Shown: positions 28,254-39,686, numbered from the stretch's first letter. The stretch is 64,000 nt of DNA from Halopseudomonas litoralis (GCF_900105005.1 NZ_LT629748.1:3720001-3784000), one strand, 5' to 3'. Notes: generated by a model not told the origin, from the sequence alone. Translations and numbers: made by a program.

Positions 28254-31200
28254 AGCGTGTCTCCTGCGGTGCTGGCATCTTCCACAGCAGCTTTGCCTTT
28301 CTTGCCTTCAAACAACTTGACCACCAGCACGAAGAACAGCGGCACGAAGAACACCACCAGTACTGTGGCGGTGATCATCCCGCCGACCACGCCAGTCGCG
28401 ATCGAGTGCTGACTGCCCTGGCCGGCACCGCTGGCCAGCGCCATGGGCATTACCCCGCAGGTGAAGGCCAGCGACGTCATCAGGATCGGACGCAGTCGCA
28501 GCCGAGAGGCTTCGATGGCGGCCTGCACCAGACTGCGGCCCTGGTTTTCATACAGGTCCTTGGCAAACTCGACGATCAGGATGGCGTTCTTCGCAGTCAG
28601 GCCGACGGTAGTCATCAGGCCGATCTGGAAGTACACATCGGCGGTCAGGTCACGCATCAATGTGGCCGATACCGCACCAATGATGCCCAGCGGTACCACC
28701 AGAATCACCGCGACCGGGACCAACCAGCTCTCATACAGCGCGGCCAGGCACAGAAATACGATCAGCACGGTCAGCGCGTAGAGCATCGGTGCCTGGCCGC
28801 CGGTCTGGATTTCCTCATAGGACAGGCCGGTATAGGCAAGGCCAATACTCGGTGGCAGTTCCTGCATGATCCGCTCGATGGCCAGCATGGCATCGCCGGT
28901 ACTGTAGCCGGGCGCCGGCTGGCCGAGGATTTCCACCGAGGAAATGCCGTTGTAGCGCTCCATCTTCGGCGAGCCGTAGGTCCACTGGCCGGTAGCGAAG
29001 GAGGCAAACGGGATCATCTCGCCCTGCTGGTTGCGCACGTACCATTTGTCGAAGTCCTCGGGGGCCAGGCGCGAGTCCATATTGCCTTGCAGATAGACCC
29101 GTTTTACCCGGCCCTGGTCGTTGAAGTCGTTGACGTACATCGACCCCCAGGCGGCGGACATGGTTTCGTTGATCGCGGCGATGCTCAGCGAGTGGGCGCG
29201 GGCCTTCTCGCGGTCGATATTGACGCGGAACTGCGGTTCGTCATCCTTGCCGTTGGGGCGTACGGCCATCAGCACCGGGTCCTGGTTGGCCAGCGTCAGG
29301 AATTGATCCCGGGCGGCCATCAGTTGGTTGTGCCCCAACCCGCTATTATCCTGCAGATAGAAGTTGAAGCCCATGGCGTTACCCATTTCCAGAATTGCCG
29401 GTGGCGGGAAGACCAGTACCTGGCCATCCTTGATCTGGGCAAAACGTTGCTGGGCGCGCTGGGCAAGGCTGAATACGTCCTGGCCGGAATCGCTGCGTTC
29501 CGCCCAATCCTTGAGCTGGACGAAGGCCATACCCGAATTCTGGCCCCGGCCGGCGAAGTTGAAGCCGTTGACGGTCATCACAGAATCGACAATGACCTGT
29601 TCATCCTCCAGCATGTAATTGCGTACCTCGGTCAGCACCGCTTCGGTGCGCTCGGCCGAGCTGTTGGCGGGCATGCGCACTTCCACCATCAGCAGGCTCT
29701 GGTCCTCGTCAGGCAGGAAGGCACCGGGTATCTGGGTGTATAGCCAGCCGGTGCCACCGACGGTCAGCAGAAACACCAGCAGATAGCGGCCGCGCCTATG
29801 CAACATGCCGCCAACACCCCGTTCGAAGCGTTGGGTGCCCCGATCGAAGAGACGGTTGAACCAGCCGAAGAAGCCTTTCTTCTCCTGATGCGCACCGGGT
29901 TCGGGGGCTTTGAGGAAGGTGGCGCACAACGCAGGGGTGAAGATCAGCGCGGTCAGCACCGAGAGGCTCATGGCGATCACGATGGTGGCTGCAAACTGGC
30001 GGTAGATAATGCCGGCGGAACCGCCAAAAAAGGCCATCGGAATGAACACCGCGGACAGCACCATGCCGATACCGACCAGCGCACCCTTGATCTGGTGCAT
30101 GGATTTGCGCGTGGCCTCCAGTGGCGACAGCCCTTCGTCATGCATCAGACGTTCGACGTTCTCCACCACCACGATGGCATCATCCACCAGCAGACCGATG
30201 GCCAGCACCATGGCGTACATGGTCAGCACGTTGATATTCAGGCCGAACAGCGGCAACAGGGCGAAGGTGCCGAGCAAGACCACCGGCACGGCCAGGGTCG
30301 GAATCAGCGTGGCGCGGAAGCTCTGCAGGAACAGGTACATCACCAGGAATACCAGCACAATGGCCTCGATGATGGTATGTACCACCGAGCTGATCGACGC
30401 TTCGACCACCGGCGTGGTGTCGTAGGGATAGACTATCTTCACTCCATTGGGCAGAAAGGCTTCCTGCTGATCCAGCACCGCGCGGACGCTCTTGACGGTC
30501 TCCAGCAAGTTGCCGCCAGGCGCCAGGCGTACGGCAATACCGGCAGCGGGGGAACCGTTGAAGTTGCCCGAGATGGCGTAACTGTCGGCGCCCAGACCGA
30601 CCTCGGCAACATCCTTGACGCGGACCTGAGAGCCGTCCTGGTTGACCTTGATGAGAATTTCGCGGAACTCGTCAGCCGTGCTCAGGCGGGTGCTGCCGAT
30701 CACCGTCGCATTGAGCTGTACGTTGGAATGCGCGGGCAGGCCGCCGAGCTGGCCAGAAGAAACCTGCACGTTCTGTTCGCGGATGGCCTGGGCCACATCG
30801 CCAGGCGTCAATTGATAGCTGTTGAGCTTGGTCGGATCCAGCCAGATGCGCATGGCATTCTGTGAGCCGAGCAACATGAAGTCGCCGACGCCCTCGATAC
30901 GTGAGATCGGGTCCTGCAGGTTGGAGGCGATATAGTTGCCCAGGTCGAAGTTATCCATGCGCCCGCTTTCATCGACCAGAGCGATGATCTGCATGAAATT
31001 GACCTGATACTTGACCACCCGGATGCCCTGGCGCTGAACCTCCTCGGGCAGTTTTGGAGTGGCGAGCTGCAGCTTGTTCTGCACCTGCACCTGGGCAATG
31101 TCAGGATCGGTGCCCTGCTCGAAGGTCACGATGATCTGCGCGCTGCCATCGGAGTTACTGTTTGAGGACATATAGCGGAACCCATCCAGACCACTGAGCT

Positions 31201-31402
31201 GTTGCTCGATGACCTGTACCACTGTGTCCTGCACGGTTTCCGCCGAGGCGCCGGGGTAGGCGACGCTGATACTCACTGCCGGGGCGGCGATATTGGGGTA
31301 CTGGCTGATCGGCAAGGTTTTCAACGACAGGGCACCGGCGATCATCACTACGATGGCCAGGACCCAGGCGAAGATCGGCCGGTCAATGAAAAAATGCGGC
31401 AT
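28250..31402 (-). CDS. HAE1-family RND multidrug/solvent efflux pump (AcrB/MexB/TtgB/SrpB type)
   Basis: Inner-membrane proton antiporter of 1,050 residues, the length of AcrB/MexB. The start at 31402 gives the standard [20 protein letters not shown]; the frame extends 32 codons upstream without family similarity. Proton-relay residues D407 and D408 lie in [17 protein letters not shown], and the partner Lys in [14 protein letters not shown]. Substrates cannot be read from sequence; the TtgV/SrpS-like regulator next door suggests aromatic solvents. Confidence 0.95.
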   Translation of the reverse strand: MPHFFIDRPIFAWVLAIVVMIAGALSLKTLPISQYPNIAAPAVSISVAYPGASAETVQDTVVQVIEQQLSGLDGFRYMSSNSNSDGSAQIIVTFEQGTDPDIAQVQVQNKLQLATPKLPEEVQRQGIRVVKYQVNFMQIIALVDESGRMDNFDLGNYIASNLQDPISRIEGVGDFMLLGSQNAMRIWLDPTKLNSYQLTPGDVAQAIREQNVQVSSGQLGGLPAHSNVQLNATVIGSTRLSTADEFREILIKVNQDGSQVRVKDVAEVGLGADSYAISGNFNGSPAAGIAVRLAPGGNLLETVKSVRAVLDQQEAFLPNGVKIVYPYDTTPVVEASISSVVHTIIEAIVLVFLVMYLFLQSFRATLIPTLAVPVVLLGTFALLPLFGLNINVLTMYAMVLAIGLLVDDAIVVVENVERLMHDEGLSPLEATRKSMHQIKGALVGIGMVLSAVFIPMAFFGGSAGIIYRQFAATIVIAMSLSVLTALIFTPALCATFLKAPEPGAHQEKKGFFGWFNRLFDRGTQRFERGVGGMLHRRGRYLLVFLLTVGGTGWLYTQIPGAFLPDEDQSLLMVEVRMPANSSAERTEAVLTEVRNYMLEDEQVIVDSVMTVNGFNFAGRGQNSGMAFVQLKDWAERSDSGQDVFSLAQRAQQRFAQIKDGQVLVFPPPAILEMGNAMGFNFYLQDNSGLGHNQLMAARDQFLTLANQDPVLMAVRPNGKDDEPQFRVNIDREKARAHSLSIAAINETMSAAWGSMYVNDFNDQGRVKRVYLQGNMDSRLAPEDFDKWYVRNQQGEMIPFASFATGQWTYGSPKMERYNGISSVEILGQPAPGYSTGDAMLAIERIMQELPPSIGLAYTGLSYEEIQTGGQAPMLYALTVLIVFLCLAALYESWLVPVAVILVVPLGIIGAVSATLMRDLTADVYFQIGLMTTVGLTAKNAILIVEFAKDLYENQGRSLVQAAIEASRLRLRPILMTSLAFTCGVMPMALASGAGQGSQHSIATGVVGGMITATVLVVFFVPLFFVLVVKLFEGKKGKAAVEDASTAGDTL

Positions 31403-31412
31403 GGGGCTCTCC

Positions 31413-32573
31413 TCAGTTGGCTGCGGCGGTGACCGGCAGGCCAAACTCGGCAACCAGATTGATATTGCCGGCCGCAACCGGAGCGACTTCGATGCCATTG
31501 CGCACCAACTGCAGACCCTCGGTGATTACACGCTCGCCATCATTGATACCGCTGCCGATCAACCAGGCATTGCCGACGGTGCGCAGGGTTTCCAGCTCGC
31601 GCTGCTCAACCGTGTTGTCGGCTTTGACTACCCAGGCGTTGGCCACCCCGCGGGTATCGCGGAATACCGCCTGTTGCGGCACCAGGATGGCATTTTCCTG
31701 CACCCCCTCCTGCAATTGCGCGCGTACGAACATGCCGGGTAACAGCTTGCGGTCAGGGTTGGGGAACTCGGCGCGCAGGGTCACGGCGCCAGTGCTTGGG
31801 TCGACCGTCACCTCAGAGAATTTCAGCGTACCGGGTAGGGGATAGGCACTGCCGTCATCCAGCTGCAACCTGACCCTTGCCTGATTTTCTCCGCTGGACT
31901 GCAGGCGGCCGGATTCCAAAGCACTTTGCAGTCGTAACAGGCTGGTGATGGGCTGACTGACGTCGACATGGATGGGGTCCAGCTGAGTCACGGTGGCCAG
32001 TTCCTGTGGCTGGCCGTTGGTGACCAGCGCACCCTCGGTGACCGCCGAGCGGCCGACCTGGCCGGAGATCGGTGACAACACCTTGGTGTACTGCACATCG
32101 ATGCGTGCCACTTCCACCGCCGTACGGGCCTGTTGCCAGCCGGCCATGGCGTCATCATATTGCTGCTGACTGACGGCGTTGGTGCTGAGCAGACGCTCAT
32201 AACGCTTGGCCAGATTTTCCGCAGTCTTCAGGTTGGCTTCGGCCCGTGCCAGCTGAGCTTCATAGGTGCGTGGGTCAATCTGATACAGCTGTTGACCCTG
32301 TTTGACCTCAGAGCCTTCGGTGAACAATCGCTCCTGCAGAATGCCGGTGACCTGCGGGCGGACTTCGGCGACGCGGTAGGCGCTGGTACGTCCGGGCAGG
32401 TCGGTAGTCAGTGTCAGTGCCTTGGCCTCAACGGTATATACCCCGACTTCCGGGGTGCGTGGGGCCTGTGATTGCTCATCGGTCGGCTGGCCGCAGCCAG
32501 CCAGAAACAGCGTTAGCGCTGCCAAAGGGGCTACCTTTGCAACGAGCAAAAATCGTGAGTACTTCACCGGCAT
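31413..32573 (-). CDS. RND efflux periplasmic adaptor (membrane fusion) lipoprotein
   Basis: Membrane fusion protein of 386 residues (AcrA/MexA/TtgA/SrpA family). Signal peptide with lipobox LAGC (Cys near 27); lipoyl/barrel-sandwich half [33 protein letters not shown]; a coiled-coil hairpin about 95-170; second lipoyl half [22 protein letters not shown]. Start chosen at 32573 ([13 protein letters not shown]) because the longer frame runs through the regulatory region. First gene of the efflux operon; the pump gene starts 10 bases after its stop. Confidence 0.95.
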   Translation of the reverse strand: MPVKYSRFLLVAKVAPLAALTLFLAGCGQPTDEQSQAPRTPEVGVYTVEAKALTLTTDLPGRTSAYRVAEVRPQVTGILQERLFTEGSEVKQGQQLYQIDPRTYEAQLARAEANLKTAENLAKRYERLLSTNAVSQQQYDDAMAGWQQARTAVEVARIDVQYTKVLSPISGQVGRSAVTEGALVTNGQPQELATVTQLDPIHVDVSQPITSLLRLQSALESGRLQSSGENQARVRLQLDDGSAYPLPGTLKFSEVTVDPSTGAVTLRAEFPNPDRKLLPGMFVRAQLQEGVQENAILVPQQAVFRDTRGVANAWVVKADNTVEQRELETLRTVGNAWLIGSGINDGERVITEGLQLVRNGIEVAPVAAGNINLVAEFGLPVTAAAN

Positions 32574-32787
32574 TTCTCCATTCGGTATAAACGGTATGTA
32601 TCGTAATGCGGTATAGTGTATCGACAAACGGTTTTTTGTGTAAGGGTTTTTGCAAGGCGATACGTCTGCGATCGGGTTTTGACGTGGTAAAAGCATGCAA
32701 GCTCAGGTATATCAGGGGGCAGCAGAGCAGTGTGTGCCGACCCCGGCATTGTGATTCGGTACGAGCGCCGTATTTATGGAGAAAAGA
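32574..32787. promoter_or_regulatory. Divergent promoter/operator region between the efflux operon and its IclR-type regulator
   Basis: 214 bases serving both directions. Near the efflux start there are three GGTAT motifs (32584, 32593, 32610) and two TGTATCG direct repeats 20 bases apart (32597-32603 and 32617-32623), a plausible operator overlapping the pump promoter. On the minus strand TTGTCG with TACGAT about 16 bases downstream could be its -35/-10. TtgV and SrpS repress from such divergent regions; I have not matched their exact operators. Confidence 0.55.
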
Positions 32788-33564
32788 ATGAGTCAACCAC
32801 ATGAACCGGATCACCCCAGGCAGGCAGGCATCCAGGTGATTGCCCGGGCCGCGCAGATCATGCGTGCCTTGGGTAACGCCCCGCAGGGTCTGAGCCTCGC
32901 GGCCATCGCCCAGGAAGTGGATCTGCCGCGATCCACGGTGCAGCGCATCATCAATGCCCTGGCCGACGAAATGCTGGTGGAACACACCGGTCCGGGTGGC
33001 GTGCGGCTTGGGCCGGCGCTGGGCCAACTTATCAATCAGACCCAGATCGACATCATTTCTCTGACCCGGCCCTATCTCCATGAATTGTCCGACCAGTTGC
33101 AGGAGTCGGTGTGCCTATGTTCGCTGTCGGGCGACAAGATCTACATCATTGATCGTATCGTTGCCGAGCGTGAGCTGCGGGTGGTATTCCCCATCGGTGT
33201 CTACGCGCCAGCGTATGCGACGTCCGCTGGCAAGGTGCTGCTCAGCGAAATGCCTGAAGCCAGCCTGCGTAGTCTGCTGCCTACGTCGCTGCCCGCGCTC
33301 ACCGAGAAGACACTCAACCTGTCTCAGCTACTCAAGCAGATGGAACATGTTCGTCAGCAGAAAATCAGCAGTGATATGGACGAGTGTATCGATGGGGTGG
33401 GTTCATGTGCTGTGGCTCTGGAAACCTACCTGGGGTTGTTCTCCCTGGCTGTAGTGGGGCCAACGGCGCGGATGCTGTCCGGGGTTGGTCCGGTCAGCGA
33501 GACGTTGCTGCGCTGCAAGCAGGATATAGAGCGGGCTATCGGCCACGTTCTGGGAAAAAATTGA
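32788..33564 (+). CDS. IclR-family repressor of the TtgV/SrpS type
   Basis: IclR regulator of 258 residues. N-terminal winged helix ([20 protein letters not shown]; recognition segment [17 protein letters not shown]) and C-terminal effector domain ([26 protein letters not shown]). Overall pattern, including the [15 protein letters not shown] block, resembles TtgV, the effector-responsive repressor of the TtgGHI solvent pump. I start at 32788 because GGAGA precedes it by 5 bases; the ATG at 32776 has no ribosome binding site. Divergent from the efflux operon and 12 bases before the TetR gene. Confidence 0.88.
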   Translation: MSQPHEPDHPRQAGIQVIARAAQIMRALGNAPQGLSLAAIAQEVDLPRSTVQRIINALADEMLVEHTGPGGVRLGPALGQLINQTQIDIISLTRPYLHELSDQLQESVCLCSLSGDKIYIIDRIVAERELRVVFPIGVYAPAYATSAGKVLLSEMPEASLRSLLPTSLPALTEKTLNLSQLLKQMEHVRQQKISSDMDECIDGVGSCAVALETYLGLFSLAVVGPTARMLSGVGPVSETLLRCKQDIERAIGHVLGKN

Positions 33565-33576
33565 GAATCAGTGACC

Positions 33577-34209
33577 ATGGCTCGAAGAAACAGTGAGGAC
33601 GCTGCGCACACGCGGCAGAGCATTATCAGTGCTGCGGCCAAGGTGTTCTGCCGTGAAGGTATTGCCGGCGCCACGCTGGAAGAGGTAGCGCAGGAAGCCG
33701 GGATCACCCGAGGTGCTATCTATTGGCACTTCAAGGGCAAGCAGGGCCTGCTGCAAGCCTTGCTGAATGAGCAACCGCTGCCATTTGAGCGAGCTATTCC
33801 TTCGGGAATCGCCTTCGTGCCTGGCTGGGAGCTGCTATGTCAGGCACTGGAAGAAACCATGAACGATGATATATCGCGTCGGTTGTCCAGGATCATGCTG
33901 CATAAAAGCGAGCGGGTGGCCGGTTACGACCCGGTGGCGTCGCGTTTGCAAGAGATCCGCAGCAGCTTCATTGGGCAGCTGCGCGTACTGCTGGACAATG
34001 GCATGGCCGACGGTGAGCTGTCCGAACATCTCGATGTCGAGCTGGTCTGTGACGTATTCCAGAGCTGTATCTCCGGACTGCTGTTCGAATGCCTGCAAGA
34101 GGCTGGACCGAGCCAGAAAAAAATAGCCGCCATGCTCGACACATTGCGACATTTGCTACTCAATCCGCCGGTGCATTGGCTGCGTTTGGAAACGATTGGA
34201 CTCCGTTGA
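33577..34209 (+). CDS. TetR-family regulator (AcrR/TtgW/SrpR type)
   Basis: TetR regulator of 210 residues. Helix-turn-helix: ATLEEVAQEAGITRGAIYWHFKGKQGLLQAL. The YWHFKGK signature is common in AcrR-type repressors of RND pumps. Start at 33577 (MARRNSED); a GTG at 33571 is possible but has no better ribosome binding site. Encoded just after the IclR gene on the same strand, the same arrangement as ttgV-ttgW and srpS-srpR. In srpSR the TetR protein acts as an anti-repressor of the IclR protein; whether this one does is unknown. Full-length C-terminal domain, unlike degenerate ttgW copies. Confidence 0.87.
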   Translation: MARRNSEDAAHTRQSIISAAAKVFCREGIAGATLEEVAQEAGITRGAIYWHFKGKQGLLQALLNEQPLPFERAIPSGIAFVPGWELLCQALEETMNDDISRRLSRIMLHKSERVAGYDPVASRLQEIRSSFIGQLRVLLDNGMADGELSEHLDVELVCDVFQSCISGLLFECLQEAGPSQKKIAAMLDTLRHLLLNPPVHWLRLETIGLR

Positions 34210-34295
34210 TTTCAAGTGGACACAGAAGTTCTGGCCCGGTGCTTGCCTGGTAGTGGCGGTTCGTTTCGGACAATCTTTCACAATCGGAGTCAGGC

Positions 34296-34433
34296 ATGAA
34301 GATTCAAGCAGCCGTAACCCATGCCCAGGGCCAGGATTTCACGATTGAAGAGATGACGCTTTCTGCGCCCCGGTCCAACGAGGTGCGGGTCAAGGTCGTT
34401 GCGAAGTTTGGTGCTGGAGTCATGATGAAATAA
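34296..34433 (+). pseudogene. Remnant of a zinc-dependent alcohol dehydrogenase (5' end only)
   Basis: A 45-codon frame, MKIQAAVTHAQGQDFTIEEM and onward through APRSNEVRVKVVA, reads like the first 37-40 residues of a class III/aryl alcohol dehydrogenase. It then departs from the family (no GVCHTD zinc motif) and stops at 34431. A good ribosome binding site (CGGAG) precedes it. The remaining 330 or so codons are missing, replaced by the ntrC-side terminator, so a deletion has joined the two. Expression of the stub is possible but function unlikely. Confidence 0.75.
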
Positions 34434-34470
34434 AAAAAGGCGACCCCGGCCTGCCTGAACCGGAGCCACC
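34432..34470 (-). terminator. Probable terminator of ntrC
   Basis: Imperfect stem between 34439-34449 and 34460-34470 followed, on the minus strand, by a run of seven U. It lies about 60 bases beyond the ntrC stop. Stem pairing has several mismatches, which lowers confidence. Confidence 0.5.
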
Positions 34471-34529
34471 CCAAGTACACCCATTTCAGATTAAGCAGTT
34501 AGTGTGCCAGTTTGGTTGCAGCAGCATGA

Positions 34530-35959
<1,430 letters not shown>

Positions 35960-35963
<4 letters not shown>

Positions 35964-37045
35964 TCATCTTCTCCCGGAGTGGTTTCCAGCGGCAGAAACA
36001 GGGTAAATACAGTGCGGCCCGGCACGCTTTCGCATTCAATCAGGCCGTGGTGTCGAGTAATGATGTTCTGGGTGATCGACAGGCCGAGGCCGGTACCCTC
36101 AGCGCGGCCGCTGACCATCGGATAGAAGATGCTGTCGATGATGCCTGGCGCGATACCGGGGCCGTTGTCGGTGATTTCCAACCGGCAGATCAGCCGATGG
36201 CGCTTCGGGCCGATAGTGAACTGGCGCAGCGTGCGGGTACGCAGGGTGATCTGGCCATTCGGTGTGCCCGGGGCCGCCAGCAGCGCCTGCATGGCGTTAC
36301 GCACTATGTTGAGCACCGCTTGAATCAGTTGTTCGCGGTCGACCATGAGATCCGGAATGCTCGGATCGTAATCGCGCAGGATCTGCAGATCGCCCTGGGT
36401 CTCGGCCTCCACCAGGCTGCAGACATGTTCGGTGATTTCGTGGATATTGATGCAGCTGAGCTGCGGCGGCTGGTACGGACCGAGCATGCGATCAACCAGA
36501 TTGCGCAGACGATCGGCTTCCTGAATGATCACGTCGGTGTAGTCCTGCAGTTCATCATCGGGCAGCTCACGCGCCAGCAACTGAGCCGCACCGCGAATGC
36601 CTCCCAGGGGATTCTTGATCTCATGGGCCAGCCCGCGTACCAGTACCCGGGTCACTTCCTGCTTGGCCAGTTGCGCCTCTTCCTTGGTAATACGCAGCAG
36701 GCGATCCCGGGGCAACAGCTCGAGCAATACCCAGCTGGACTCCAGCGCGCTGACCGGTGTGACCGAGTAATCGGCCACCAGGGTCTGACCATTGGGCAGG
36801 TTCAGCTGTGCTTCGCGCTTGGTGAATGGATGCCCGTTGGCCACTGTATCGTGCAGAGATTGCAATGACTCCGCCGAATCGCTGAACAGGGTGTCGAGGC
36901 GCTGGCCGGTGACCCGTTGGCCGCTGACTTCCAGCAGTATCTCGGCAGCGGGGTTCATGTAATTGACCCGCAACCCATCATCCAGCAGCAATACTGCGGT
37001 AGTGAGGTTGTCCAGTATCTGGCGCAGGAAATGGTCAGGTAGCAT
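35960..37045 (-). CDS. glnL: Nitrogen regulation sensor kinase NtrB (NRII)
   Basis: Cytoplasmic histidine kinase/phosphatase of 361 residues with no membrane segment, controlled by PII. PAS domain about 10-110 (LTTAVLLLDDGLRVNYMNPAAEILLEVSG), HisKA with LVRGLAHEIKNPLGGIRGAAQLL (phospho-His), and HATPase_c with RNAMQAL, DNGPGIAPG and GTGLGLSITQNII. It sits between the DUF4124 gene and ntrC, the order known for glnA-ntrBC in pseudomonads. Confidence 0.97.
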
Positions 37046-37256
37046 AGGTTAATATCCACGACGCTGGGGCGGCTGTCCGCAAGGGTTGCCATAAGCGAAC
37101 TGCAAGAAGTGAACCAGATCGGCGAGTGCTATCCAGATCGCTCGTGGTTTGGGCCGAGGTTGACCATCGGCCCGCAGGCCGCCGGCGATACATCGCTCAG
37201 GACCCGACTGGGCAAGCGCACGGCCGGTCCGTCACTATGGCACGATAGGTGTGCAT
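37046..37256 (-). promoter_or_regulatory. Leader region upstream of ntrB
   Basis: About 210 bases between the NtrC-like palindrome and the ntrB start. No reading frame looks coding. A TGGCA/TTGC pair occurs at 37079-37091 but with a gap two bases too short for sigma-54. I see no clear sigma-70 promoter. Confidence 0.4.
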
Positions 37257-37275
37257 GCGCACCAGAATGGTGCGC
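37257..37275. promoter_or_regulatory. NtrC-type palindrome upstream of ntrB
   Basis: Arms GCGCACCA and TGGTGCGC are perfect 8-base inverted repeats with a 3-base centre. The inner GCACCA/TGGTGC is the known NtrC half-site pair. It lies 9 bases past the DUF4124 stop and about 210 bases before ntrB. It could also act as a hairpin at the end of the DUF4124 transcript, but no U-run follows. Confidence 0.6.
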
Positions 37276-37284
37276 GCGAGAAGC

Positions 37285-37914
37285 TCAGCCGCCGGTTCCC
37301 GGTCTGGGCACGTTTGGCGCACGGGGTGCGGCGGGCGCTCTGGGCGCCTGGTTGGCACCGCCGCGACCGGGTTGGTTGAGTGAGGTGCGTTGCAGGTGCA
37401 CAGTGATCGGTGAGCTGCGTTGCAGTTCCTCGCCGCGCGCATTGACCACGGCAACGGCGATCTGATGGCTGCCGCGGTCGATATTGCGCACCGTCAGCTG
37501 TTGTACCGCTGCACCGTTACCTGGCACGCCGGCACCGCTCAAGGTGCCGTCAATGGAAACGCGCAACAGATGGCTGCCGCTGAGCGGAGGGTCGGTTTGC
37601 ACCGCCAGCGTCAGATCACCTTCGTTGCTGCGGATATTGCTGTCGTGCGCAGGGCTGCTGATGTTCAGTTCACGGTAGAAGTTGGCGTTGAGGGAGGTGT
37701 CGGTCTGCGGGCCGTTGCTGCGCGCCGGCGTGGCGACAGGTGGCGACTCGATGACATTGGTCGGTCCCAGCTCGACAGCATTGGCTCCGGGGCGGGGCTG
37801 GTCGGAATAGATGCGATTTCCTTGCGCATCGGTCCAGGAATAGATCTGCGCCGATGCAGGGCTGGTCAGCAGTAGCAGGGCACACAGGGTGCCGGGCAGC
37901 GGTAGCCGGATCAT
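37285..37914 (-). CDS. DUF4124-containing exported protein
   Basis: Predicted exported protein of 209 residues. Signal peptide IRLPLPGTLCALLLLTSPASA, then a DUF4124 motif (QIYSWTDAQGNRIYSDQPRPGA), and a second domain (about 95-185) with beta-sandwich-like repeats (SGSHLLRVSIDG, GSHQIAVAVVNARGEEL). The tail (about 187-209) is Pro/Ala/Arg-rich and probably disordered. Function unknown; the position between glnA and ntrB is conserved in pseudomonads. Start placed at 37914 from the signal peptide. Confidence 0.83.
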   Translation of the reverse strand: MIRLPLPGTLCALLLLTSPASAQIYSWTDAQGNRIYSDQPRPGANAVELGPTNVIESPPVATPARSNGPQTDTSLNANFYRELNISSPAHDSNIRSNEGDLTLAVQTDPPLSGSHLLRVSIDGTLSGAGVPGNGAAVQQLTVRNIDRGSHQIAVAVVNARGEELQRSSPITVHLQRTSLNQPGRGGANQAPRAPAAPRAPNVPRPGTGG

Positions 37915-38035
37915 GGATATGTCACTCCTTCGATGATTGCCTAAGCCTTGCACTCAATCCTTGTCGTGACAAGTACTCAATGCTCCATTGTGACGCCGTT
38001 CAGGCATCAGGTAGAGCCGACCGTCGCGGGCTTAC

Positions 38036-38060
38036 AAAAAAGGCGCCCCTGTCGGGCGCC
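38036..38060 (-). terminator. glnA terminator
   Basis: Perfect 7-bp stem GGCGCCC/GGGCGCC with a 5-base loop, followed on the minus strand by six U. Located 24 bases after the glnA stop. Confidence 0.9.
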
Positions 38061-38083
38061 TTCCGGTTCACTGCAGCAACGAA

Positions 38084-39487
38084 TCAGACGCTGTAATACA
38101 GATCATATTCCAGCGGATGAACGAAGGTGCGTACCTTGAGTTCCTCGGCTGCCTTCAGCTCCAGGAAGGTGTCGATGAACTCGTCGGTGAACACGCTGCC
38201 CTTGGTCAGGAACTCGCGATCAGCATCCAGTGCTTCCAGCGCTTCCTTGAGGCTGCCGCACACCTGCGGGATCTGGCTGGCTTCTTCCGGAGGCAGGTCG
38301 TACAGGTTCTTGTCCGCTGCGTCGCCGGGGTGGATCTTGTTCTGGATGCCGTCCAGGCCGGCCATCAGCAGCGCCGCAAAAGCCAGGTAGGGGTTGGCAG
38401 CCGGATCCGGGAAACGCGCTTCGATGCGTCGTGCCTTGGGGCTGGATACATGCGGAATGCGGATCGAGGCAGAGCGGTTGCGAGCCGAATAGGCGAGCAT
38501 CACCGGTGCTTCGAAACCGGGCACCAGGCGCTTGTAGGAGTTGGTCGACGGGTTGGTGAAGGCATTCAGTGCCTTGCCGTGCTTGATGATGCCGCCGATG
38601 AAATACAGCGCAGTGTCGGACAGGCCGGCATAGCCTTCACCAGAGAAGGTGTTCTTGCCGTCCTTGCTGATCGAGATGTGTACATGCATGCCGGAACCGT
38701 TGTCGCCATACAGCGGCTTGGGCATGAAGGTAGCGGTCTTGCCATAAGCATCGGCGACGTTGTGCACTACATATTTCAGGTTCTGCACTTCGTCGGCTTT
38801 GCTGACCAGTGTGTTGAATTGCACACCGATCTCGTTCTGGCCGGCAGTGGCCACTTCATGGTGGTGTACTTCCACGACCTGACCCATTTCCTCCAGTGCG
38901 TTACACATGGCGGTGCGGATTTCATGGTCGTGATCGACCGGCGCCACCGGAAAGTAGCCGCCCTTGACGCCGGGACGGTGGCCCTTGTTGCCGGTCTCGA
39001 AGGAGGAATCGGTATTCCAGGAGGCCTGCTCGGAGTAGATCTTGAACATCGAGCCGGAGATATCGGACTTGAACTTCACTTCATCAAAAATGAAGAACTC
39101 AGGCTCCGGGCCGAAAAAAGCGGTGTCGCCGATGCCGGTGGACTTCAGGTATTCCTCAGCCAGGCGGGCGATACTGCGTGGGTCGCGATCATAGCGCTGC
39201 ATGGTGGCCGGTTCGATGATGTCGCAGACGATGATCAGCGTCGGCTCTTCGGTGAAAGGGTCGAGCACCGCAGTGTTGTCATCAGGCATAAGAATCATGT
39301 CGGACGCTTCAATGCCTTTCCAGCCGGCAATCGAGGAGCCATCGAACATCTTGCCTTCTTCGAAGAAGTCCTCGTTGGCATCGCGGGCCGGCATGGTCAC
39401 ATGCTGTTGCTTGCCCTTGGTATCGGTGAAGCGCAGGTCAACCCACTTCACGTCAAATTCGTTGATCAGTTGAATCGCTTTCGACAT
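38084..39487 (-). CDS. glnA: Glutamine synthetase type I
   Basis: Cytoplasmic dodecameric enzyme making glutamine from glutamate and ammonia. 467 residues, with [17 protein letters not shown], the active-site segments [13 protein letters not shown] and [17 protein letters not shown], and the adenylylation loop NLYDLPPEE (Tyr near 397) which marks the GSI-beta class controlled by GlnE. The start ([20 protein letters not shown]) is unambiguous. Upstream are a sigma-54 promoter and two NtrC-type sites. Confidence 0.98.
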   Translation of the reverse strand: MSKAIQLINEFDVKWVDLRFTDTKGKQQHVTMPARDANEDFFEEGKMFDGSSIAGWKGIEASDMILMPDDNTAVLDPFTEEPTLIIVCDIIEPATMQRYDRDPRSIARLAEEYLKSTGIGDTAFFGPEPEFFIFDEVKFKSDISGSMFKIYSEQASWNTDSSFETGNKGHRPGVKGGYFPVAPVDHDHEIRTAMCNALEEMGQVVEVHHHEVATAGQNEIGVQFNTLVSKADEVQNLKYVVHNVADAYGKTATFMPKPLYGDNGSGMHVHISISKDGKNTFSGEGYAGLSDTALYFIGGIIKHGKALNAFTNPSTNSYKRLVPGFEAPVMLAYSARNRSASIRIPHVSSPKARRIEARFPDPAANPYLAFAALLMAGLDGIQNKIHPGDAADKNLYDLPPEEASQIPQVCGSLKEALEALDADREFLTKGSVFTDEFIDTFLELKAAEELKVRTFVHPLEYDLYYSV

Positions 39488-39599
39488 GTTCTTCTCCAGA
39501 AGGAATCATTTTCCAGGTAACAGCCTGGCGCCTGTCTATTAAATTCATGCGGCGTTCGATACGCTCCGCGGGTGTTACAAGCTGTGCGCAACCGAAGCA

Positions 39600-39614
39600 G
39601 CAAAAGCTGTGCCA
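39600..39614 (-). promoter_or_regulatory. Sigma-54 promoter of glnA
   Basis: Minus-strand TGGCACAGCTTTTGC matches the -24/-12 consensus (TGGCAC, five bases, TTGC) exactly. The predicted transcript start is near 39588, about 100 bases before the glnA ATG. Together with the two upstream NtrC-type sites this forms a complete nitrogen-regulated promoter. Confidence 0.9.
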
Positions 39615-39686
39615 CTATCGCCAAGCCGCTGAACACCCTGCTGCAGCGCGGTTGGCCGATCACCATAGGGAGTGGGCAGCATTATC

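Noticed and set aside
37079..37091. Possible sigma-54 promoter for ntrB (TGGCA then TTGC)
   Set aside because: The gap between the GG and GC elements is two bases too short for sigma-54 recognition.
38117..39520. A 467-codon open frame opposite glnA
   Set aside because: Same span as glnA on the other strand, with no known motif. glnA is unmistakable.
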